Shown here piece by piece: positions 6,443 to 11,745 of a DNA stretch of 11,745 nt. Position 1 is the stretch's first letter. The number at the start of each line of letters is the position of its first letter. Made by a program: the position numbers and the translations under genes. The DNA lies in the NCBI GenBank assembly GCA_019424865.1, contig JAHYYS010000073.1, positions 1-11,745 of the forward strand. Reading direction: 5' to 3'. Source of the DNA: a bacterium (GTDB taxonomy: Bacteria; Bacillota; Clostridia; Oscillospirales; Oscillospiraceae). The notes under the pieces were generated by a model, which did not search any database, had not been told where the DNA came from, and worked only from the letters and a program-made list of their open reading frames with translations.

Positions 6443-7268
6443 CGGACTGTTTCGCCGCTCCCGCCGCACCACCGAGCCCCAGGTGACCGCCCAGCTGCCC
6501 GACCACCCCCAGCGCCGCGGCCTCACCTTTCAGGTGGGCAACATCCAGGGCGTGGGCGGCCGGGAGCGGCAGGAGGACTCCTTCGCCCTGCTCCACGCCG
6601 CCGACGCCGGCGAGATCGCCCGCCGGGGCCTGTTCGCCGTGGTGGCCGACGGCATGGGCGGTCTGGAGGACGGCAAGCAGATCAGCGAGGGGGCGGTGGA
6701 CACCCTGCTTCAGCTGTTTCAGGCCCTGAACGACGAGGGGGACATCCCCCGCCAGCTGAAAGAGGGGATTTGCGCCGTCAGCGACGGCCTGTTCCAGCGC
6801 TTTGCCGGCCGGAGCGGCACCACCGTTGTGGCCGTGCGGATCTTCCAGGACAGCCTGCACTGGGTCAGCGTGGGGGACAGCGCCATCTATCTGATGCGCG
6901 GCGGCGGCGTGTTCCAGCTGAACCAGGAGCACACCTATCTCAACCAGCTGTACGCCCGGGAGCTGGAACAGGAGCGGATTGACAAAAGCCGGGCGGAGCA
7001 GGACGAGGACGCCCGGCGGCTCACCGCCTTTGTGGGGATGCCCCAGCTGGAACAGGTGGATTACAGCCTGCGGCCCCTGCCCCTTCAGGCAGGAGACCGG
7101 ATTCTGCTGTGCTCCGACGGCATCAGCGGCGTGCTGTCGTCCCCCGAGCTGATGGAGGCCATGGCGCTGGAGCCGGACCGGGGGTGCAGCCTGCTGGAAT
7201 CCATGGTGTTGGAAAAGAACCTGCCGGAGCAGGACAATTACACAGGAATTATCATTTCCTGCAGCTGA
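6429..7268 (+). CDS. PP2C-family Ser/Thr protein phosphatase, first copy (279 aa)
   Basis: This is a metal-dependent phosphatase expected to remove phosphate from Ser/Thr on the kinase and its targets. The motifs follow the family order: GRERQEDSF with metal Asp50, VVADGMGG with Asp74, SGTTVVAV, WVSVGDSAIYLMR, LLCSDGISGVL, and the final metal site QDNYTGI. Unlike the second phosphatase it has a basic amphipathic N-terminal tail (MGLFDGLFRRSRR) that could touch membrane or partner, and a longer charged segment after NQEHTYLNQL (about 170-200). It has no TM segment. The ATG at 6429 overlaps the FHA gene end by 14 bases, with GGAGGAGG six bases upstream, so the two are likely coupled. It ends 20 bases before the protease gene. 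Confidence 0.93.
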   Translation: MGLFDGLFRRSRRTTEPQVTAQLPDHPQRRGLTFQVGNIQGVGGRERQEDSFALLHAADAGEIARRGLFAVVADGMGGLEDGKQISEGAVDTLLQLFQALNDEGDIPRQLKEGICAVSDGLFQRFAGRSGTTVVAVRIFQDSLHWVSVGDSAIYLMRGGGVFQLNQEHTYLNQLYARELEQERIDKSRAEQDEDARRLTAFVGMPQLEQVDYSLRPLPLQAGDRILLCSDGISGVLSSPELMEAMALEPDRGCSLLESMVLEKNLPEQDNYTGIIISCS

Positions 7269-7288
7269 ACAAAAAAGGAGAGACGCAT

Positions 7289-8512
7289 ATGAAACCCCTG
7301 CGCAAACTGGCCCATCTGATTTTAGCCCTGATGCTGGCGGCGGGAACAGCCCTTCCGGCACAGGCCGCCTTTCAGCAGAGCGTGCTGGACGGCATCATTC
7401 TGATCCGCTCGGGCGCCCCCGATGCCGACGGCGTCATGAACTATTGGCAGGGCACCGGCTTCTTTGTCGGAGAGGCCGGGGAGAACCCCCAGTACATCGT
7501 AACCAACTGCCACGTGGTGGAGGACTTTATCCTGGCCGGAAAGGCCCTGGGCGGCGGCGAGCTCCATGTGCTGTTCGATCAGGACGACCAGGCGGAGGCC
7601 TATCTGGTGGACTATGACGCGGAGAAGGATCTGGCCATTTTAAGGCTGGCGGAGCCCACCGACAAGCGCGCCCCCCTCTCCATGCGGGAGGCGGAGGAGG
7701 CCATGCTGGGCGATGAGGTGTACGCCGTGGGCTATCCCCTGGCCGCCGACGTCACGGTGCAGGCGGTCAACTCCTTCAGCAAGTCGGACGCCACCGTCAC
7801 CACCGGCAGCATCAGCCGCCTGCTGACGGAGAGCGGCACCGGGCGGAATCTGATCCAGACCGACGCCGCTCTGGGCGGCGGCAACTCCGGCGGTCCCCTG
7901 ACCGATTCCACCGGCGCGGTGCTGGGCGTCAACACCTATGGCTCGGACCTGGATCAGAATCTGTTCTATGCCGTCAGCATTGCCGAGCTGCTGCCCATGC
8001 TGGACCGCAACAACATCCCCTATACCCTGGCCGCCGACGGCGGGAGCTCCACGCTGTATCTGGTAATCGCCGGGGCGGCCGTGGTGGTCATCCTGATTGT
8101 GGTGCTGGTTGTGGTCCGGGGCAAGGGGAAGAAAAAATCCGCCGCGCCCCAGGTCAAGGAGGGCGCAGCGGAGGAGCAGAAGTCCGGCGGCACCCCGGTG
8201 CTGCGCTCCATGGCCAGCCAGCACAGCGGTATGGTGGTGCAGCTCCACCATCAGCCGGTCCAGATTGGCCGGGATCCCGCCACCTGCCGTCTGGTGTATC
8301 AGGACGGCACGCCGGGGGTCAGCTCCAAGCACTGCCAGGTCTATTTTGACGAGCGGGAGGGGATGTTCCAGGTCACCGACCTGAATTCCACCTACGGCAC
8401 CTTCCTGGCCAACGGCCAGCGGATCTCCCCCAACACCCCGGTCAAGCTGCCCCCCAAAAGCTCCATCTATCTGGGCGAGGTTGACAACACCATTTATCTG
8501 GAACTGGAGTAA
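7289..8512 (+). CDS. Secreted-side trypsin-like (HtrA-type) protease fused through a TM to a cytoplasmic FHA domain (407 aa)
   Basis: The start ATG has AAAAGGAGA eight bases upstream; a longer in-frame reading from 7109 overlaps the phosphatase and is rejected. There is a signal peptide at about 1-26 (ending PAQA). The protease domain (about 28-245) has His75 in TNCHVV, Asp114 in AEKDLAIL and Ser200 in GGGNSGGPL, the S1C/DegP-type triad, but no PDZ domain follows. A TM segment (256-276) is followed by RGKGKKKK, so the protease is outside and the C-terminus inside. The FHA domain (about 310-405) has IGRD (G327/R328), SSKH (S345, H348) and DLNSTYGTF, all canonical. The protein therefore joins an outside protease to an inside phosphothreonine reader. 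Kinase signals could recruit or tune the protease, or cleavage state could be read inside (inference). The next gene starts three bases after the stop. Confidence 0.93.
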   Translation: MKPLRKLAHLILALMLAAGTALPAQAAFQQSVLDGIILIRSGAPDADGVMNYWQGTGFFVGEAGENPQYIVTNCHVVEDFILAGKALGGGELHVLFDQDDQAEAYLVDYDAEKDLAILRLAEPTDKRAPLSMREAEEAMLGDEVYAVGYPLAADVTVQAVNSFSKSDATVTTGSISRLLTESGTGRNLIQTDAALGGGNSGGPLTDSTGAVLGVNTYGSDLDQNLFYAVSIAELLPMLDRNNIPYTLAADGGSSTLYLVIAGAAVVVILIVVLVVVRGKGKKKSAAPQVKEGAAEEQKSGGTPVLRSMASQHSGMVVQLHHQPVQIGRDPATCRLVYQDGTPGVSSKHCQVYFDEREGMFQVTDLNSTYGTFLANGQRISPNTPVKLPPKSSIYLGEVDNTIYLELE

Positions 8513-8515
8513 GCC

Positions 8516-9238
8516 ATGAGACTATCCGCCTATTCCTATACCAACCAGGGCGGCCGGGAGCACAATGAGGACAGCATCCGCGCGGTGCTGGACGGCGGCC
8601 GCGGCGTCTTCGCCCTGGCCGACGGCCTGGGCGGGCACGCCTGCGGCGAGGTTGCCTCCCGCCTGGCCGTGGACATTCTCTGCGGAGAGGGGCTGGACAC
8701 GGTCCCCGGCCAGGCCCAGCTACTGGAGCGGTTTCAGGCCGCCAACGCCCGCATCCTGGAGCAGCAGAAGCAGCCCGGGCAGGAGGACATGAAAACCACC
8801 GCGGTGGCGCTGAGCCTGGACGGCTCCGCCGCCGCGTGGGCCCACATCGGGGATTCCCGGCTCTACCACTTCTCCGGCGGCGCGCTGGTCCATGTAACCC
8901 CGGATCACTCCGTCACCTACCGGAAGTATCTGGGGGGCGAGATCTCCTATATGGATATCTATCACGACGACGACCGGTCCAGCCTGCTGCGGGTGCTGGG
9001 CAAGGCGTTCTGCTCCCCCGAGGGCGGGCAGGGCGAGGCCGCCCCGGGGGACGCCTTTCTGCTGTGCTCCGACGGGTTCTGGGAGTTTGTCTATCGCGAG
9101 GAGATGCTGGCCGACTGGCTGAAGGCCGAAACGCCGGAGCAGTGGGCCAAGTTCATGCTGCTGCGCCACATCCGGCGCACCCCGCCGGGAAACGACAATT
9201 TTTCCCTGATTACGATTTTTGCGGAGGATGAGACATGA
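8516..9238 (+). CDS. PP2C-family Ser/Thr protein phosphatase, second copy (240 aa)
   Basis: This is a compact bacterial PP2C of the PrpC/Stp1 size class. Motifs are GGREHNEDS with metal Asp19, ALADGLGGHACGEVAS with Asp36, MKTTAVAL, WAHIGDSRLYHF, HSVTYRKYLGGE, LLRVLG, LLCSDGFWEFV and the final PGNDNFSLI. It is closer to the Stp1/PrpC consensus than the first copy and lacks its basic tail, so the two are divergent paralogues and not a recent duplication. GGAG at 8506-8509, inside the end of the protease gene, serves as ribosome site. The 3' end overlaps the VWA gene by ATGA. It is expected to act in the cytoplasm on the kinase, the FHA linker or other phosphothreonine proteins; which phosphatase opposes which target cannot be read from sequence. 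Confidence 0.93.
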   Translation: MRLSAYSYTNQGGREHNEDSIRAVLDGGRGVFALADGLGGHACGEVASRLAVDILCGEGLDTVPGQAQLLERFQAANARILEQQKQPGQEDMKTTAVALSLDGSAAAWAHIGDSRLYHFSGGALVHVTPDHSVTYRKYLGGEISYMDIYHDDDRSSLLRVLGKAFCSPEGGQGEAAPGDAFLLCSDGFWEFVYREEMLADWLKAETPEQWAKFMLLRHIRRTPPGNDNFSLITIFAEDET

Positions 9239-10656
9239 AGCGGCTATGCTCTTTTCTGACGGCCCTGCTGCTGATTCCCTGCCTGTGCGCGGGGGTTCAG
9301 GCCGCCGCCAGTGCGCAGATCGTGCGCGCCTTTGTTTCAGAGGGATGCCTGTACACCTATGTGGATCTCTCCGGAAACGAGCAGCCCATCACCAAGGCCG
9401 AGGCCAGGATTGGCTCTGCCTCCTTCCCCTCCCTGGGCCGGCTGGAAACTGTGCGCCAGGCCGGGTCCCCCGTCTCTTACCTGCTTCTGGTGGACATCTC
9501 CAACTCCATGCCCCCGTTTCAGGAAGACATTCTCGCCTTCGCCTCCCGTCTGGCCGAAAACAGCGGAGAGAACACCCGCTTCACCCTGGCTGTGTTCGGC
9601 GACGGCTTTGAAGTGGCGGCAGAGGACATCCCCCCCGAGGAGCTCTCCCAGCACCTCTCCGCCCTCACCTATGAGGAGCCCATCACCCAGCTGCACAGCG
9701 CCATCGACGCCGCCCTGGACTATTTCGAGTCCGTTCCCCGGACGGGCAATGAGCTGCGCAGCGTGATTGTCCTCACCGACGCGGTGGAGTACGATCCCCA
9801 GGGCGGCGTTCCCTACGAGGAGCTGCTCTCGCGCATCGAGCAGTCCGACGTGATGCTGCACGCCGTGGGCTTCGGCGGCGATGAACAGGCGCTCTCCAGT
9901 CTGAGCCAGCTGGTTTCCGCCTCCGACGGCAGCCAGTGGAGCATCGGCAGCGGCCTGTCCGCCGCCGATGCCGCCGACCAGCTGGTGGACTGCACCGGCC
10001 GGCTGTTTGTGGTCGGATTCGACCTGGGGGAGTACGTCTCTGAAACCGGAAGCGAGTCCGTGTCCATCACCTTCTCCTCCGGCGCAGAGCTGATCTGCCG
10101 GGCACAGGCACAGGCGGCCCTCCCCACCTCGGAGCCGGCGGCCGAATCAGGGCAGGAGCCGGCGCCGGAGCCCCTCCCGCCCAGCTCCGGACAGGCCAGC
10201 GGCAGCACGCCGGGGGGGCAGGCCCCCGCCCCGGACAGCTCCCCCTCCTGGCTTCCTCTGGCCGCCGTGGGCGCGCTGGTGCTTCTGGCAGCCGGCGCCG
10301 TCCTTCTTCTGGTGCGTCGGAAAAAGCCGGCCCAGCCCCCCGCCCCGGCCCCTGCGCCGGGTATCTACATGCGCCTTGAAGTCCTCCAGGGACAGCTGAG
10401 GGCCCCTGTCACCGACTTGAATCTGACGGAAGAGCTGATCGTGGGCCGGGACCCTGACTGCGGCATCTCCTTCGACAGCCCTGCCCTCTCCCGCAGAAAC
10501 ACCCGGATTTTCACGGCGGGCGGCGCGGTCTATGTGGAGGATCTCCATTCCCAAAACGGCACAAAGGTCAACGGCCTGCCCATCGAGATGCCCAATCTCC
10601 TGCGCAGCGGCGACGAAATCACGGCGGGCGACGTGAGCTTCCGCCTGAAATTCTAA
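9235..10656 (+). CDS. Extracellular VWA domain joined by a TM to a cytoplasmic FHA-like domain (473 aa)
   Basis: The start overlaps the phosphatase stop (ATGA) with GGAGG seven bases upstream. There is a signal peptide at about 1-25 (hydrophobic core SFLTALLLIPCLCAG). The von Willebrand A domain (about 80-265) has a complete MIDAS metal site: DISNS (D87, S89, S91), T151 in ITQLHSAI and D182 in VIVLTDAVE. A Pro/Ser/Gly-rich linker (about 298-338) precedes one TM segment (340-360) and RRKK, placing the C-terminus inside. The C-terminal FHA domain (about 373-472) has VGRDPDCG (G404/R405) and HSQNGTKVNG, but the usual SRxH is SRRN (S419, N422): the His is replaced. VWA domains bind protein ligands or chaperone assembly, so this may be the effector or sensor arm of the cluster. 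It is the last rightward gene in the run. Confidence 0.92.
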   Translation: MKRLCSFLTALLLIPCLCAGVQAAASAQIVRAFVSEGCLYTYVDLSGNEQPITKAEARIGSASFPSLGRLETVRQAGSPVSYLLLVDISNSMPPFQEDILAFASRLAENSGENTRFTLAVFGDGFEVAAEDIPPEELSQHLSALTYEEPITQLHSAIDAALDYFESVPRTGNELRSVIVLTDAVEYDPQGGVPYEELLSRIEQSDVMLHAVGFGGDEQALSSLSQLVSASDGSQWSIGSGLSAADAADQLVDCTGRLFVVGFDLGEYVSETGSESVSITFSSGAELICRAQAQAALPTSEPAAESGQEPAPEPLPPSSGQASGSTPGGQAPAPDSSPSWLPLAAVGALVLLAAGAVLLLVRRKKPAQPPAPAPAPGIYMRLEVLQGQLRAPVTDLNLTEELIVGRDPDCGISFDSPALSRRNTRIFTAGGAVYVEDLHSQNGTKVNGLPIEMPNLLRSGDEITAGDVSFRLKF

Positions 10657-10734
10657 CGCTCTATGACCAATGGCGGGCCGGGCCTGCTCCATACTGTACA
10701 AAGCGGAGTTTGTTCCGTTTACCCGTTCAAGGAA

Positions 10735-10780
10735 ACAGCAGGCGGCACATGGACAAAAACGTCCATGTGCCGCCTGCTGT
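10735..10780. terminator. Perfect 20-bp stem hairpin between convergent genes
   Basis: Arms 10735-10754 and 10761-10780 are exact reverse complements of 20 bases with a six-base AAAAAC loop. The hairpin lies 78 bases after the VWA stop and about 100 bases past the end of the minus-strand ABC gene, so it could serve transcription from both sides. Only short T-rich tails follow on either strand (TGTTTAT on plus, TTTCC on minus), which weakens a classical Rho-independent call. The other possibility is a dispersed palindromic repeat. Confidence 0.6.
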
Positions 10781-10828
10781 ATGTTTATAGCCGTCTCGGT
10801 TTCCTGATGTGTGTGATGCAGGCCCGGT

Positions 10829-10849
10829 CAGGCGGGGGCGCGCCGCCTG
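10829..10849. repeat. Short GC-rich inverted repeat downstream of the ABC ATPase gene
   Basis: CAGGCGG (10829-10835) pairs with CCGCCTG (10843-10849) around a seven-base GC-rich loop, 30 bases past the minus-strand stop. It shares its CAGGCGGC-type core with the large hairpin nearby. There is no T tract, so termination is uncertain; it could stabilise the mRNA 3' end. Confidence 0.4.
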
Positions 10850-10878
10850 TCTCTTCCTGTCACCGTCGGGTCCGGCCC

Positions 10879-11745
<867 letters not shown>

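Noticed and set aside
7109..7288. Extension of the protease gene upstream into the phosphatase gene
   Set aside because: The extension is out-of-frame phosphatase sequence; the ATG at 7289 has AAAAGGAGA and begins a clear signal peptide.
2336..10656. Type VI or type VII secretion locus
   Set aside because: The kinase/PP2C/FHA set is reminiscent of type VI secretion control, but no secretion core gene (Tss, EssC or WXG100) is present in the window.

Overview
The window looks like chromosome from a high-GC gut-type Clostridia, most likely an Oscillospiraceae relative of Flavonifractor, Lawsonibacter or Intestinimonas. The basis is the strong G/C third-position bias, AGGAGG ribosome sites, internalin-type LRRs, a surface protein with the TYxLILPAIT membrane signature common in clostridial Cna-B/SpaA-like adhesins, and a MalK-type sugar ABC ATPase. 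No RNA gene, IS element or CRISPR array was seen. The genus is inference.

Layout. (1) Positions 1-1928, minus strand: a compact operon encoding a small coiled-coil protein, a type I signal peptidase (ATGA overlap) and a large surface protein that runs off the left edge into an 18-bp tandem repeat (PAEGET)n. (2) Positions 1929-2335: a divergent intergenic region with several GC-rich inverted repeats and a likely promoter for the rightward genes. (3) Positions 2336-10656, plus strand: seven co-directional genes, tightly spaced from the kinase onward. They encode an XRE-type HTH regulator; a Ser/Thr kinase with a C-terminal LRR ectodomain; a soluble zinc-knuckle/FHA protein; a PP2C phosphatase; a secreted-side trypsin-like protease with TM and cytoplasmic FHA; a second PP2C phosphatase; and an extracellular VWA domain with TM and cytoplasmic FHA. 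(4) Positions 10657-10878: a convergent intergenic region with a 20-bp perfect hairpin. (5) Positions 10879-11745, minus strand: the C-terminal part of a carbohydrate ABC transporter ATPase with an unusual charged insertion.

How the genes may work together. Region 3 holds a whole phosphothreonine circuit: writer (kinase), readers (three FHA domains) and erasers (two PP2C). Three of its proteins are predicted to span the membrane once, each with a different outside module (LRR, protease, VWA) and a cytoplasmic kinase or FHA module. This suggests a trans-envelope sensing or assembly system in which kinase activity recruits or controls a surface protease and a VWA adhesin or chaperone through FHA-pThr contacts. 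The domain calls and gene order are seen directly; the circuit logic and any link to the divergent adhesin operon are inference. I do not recognise it as a named characterised system.
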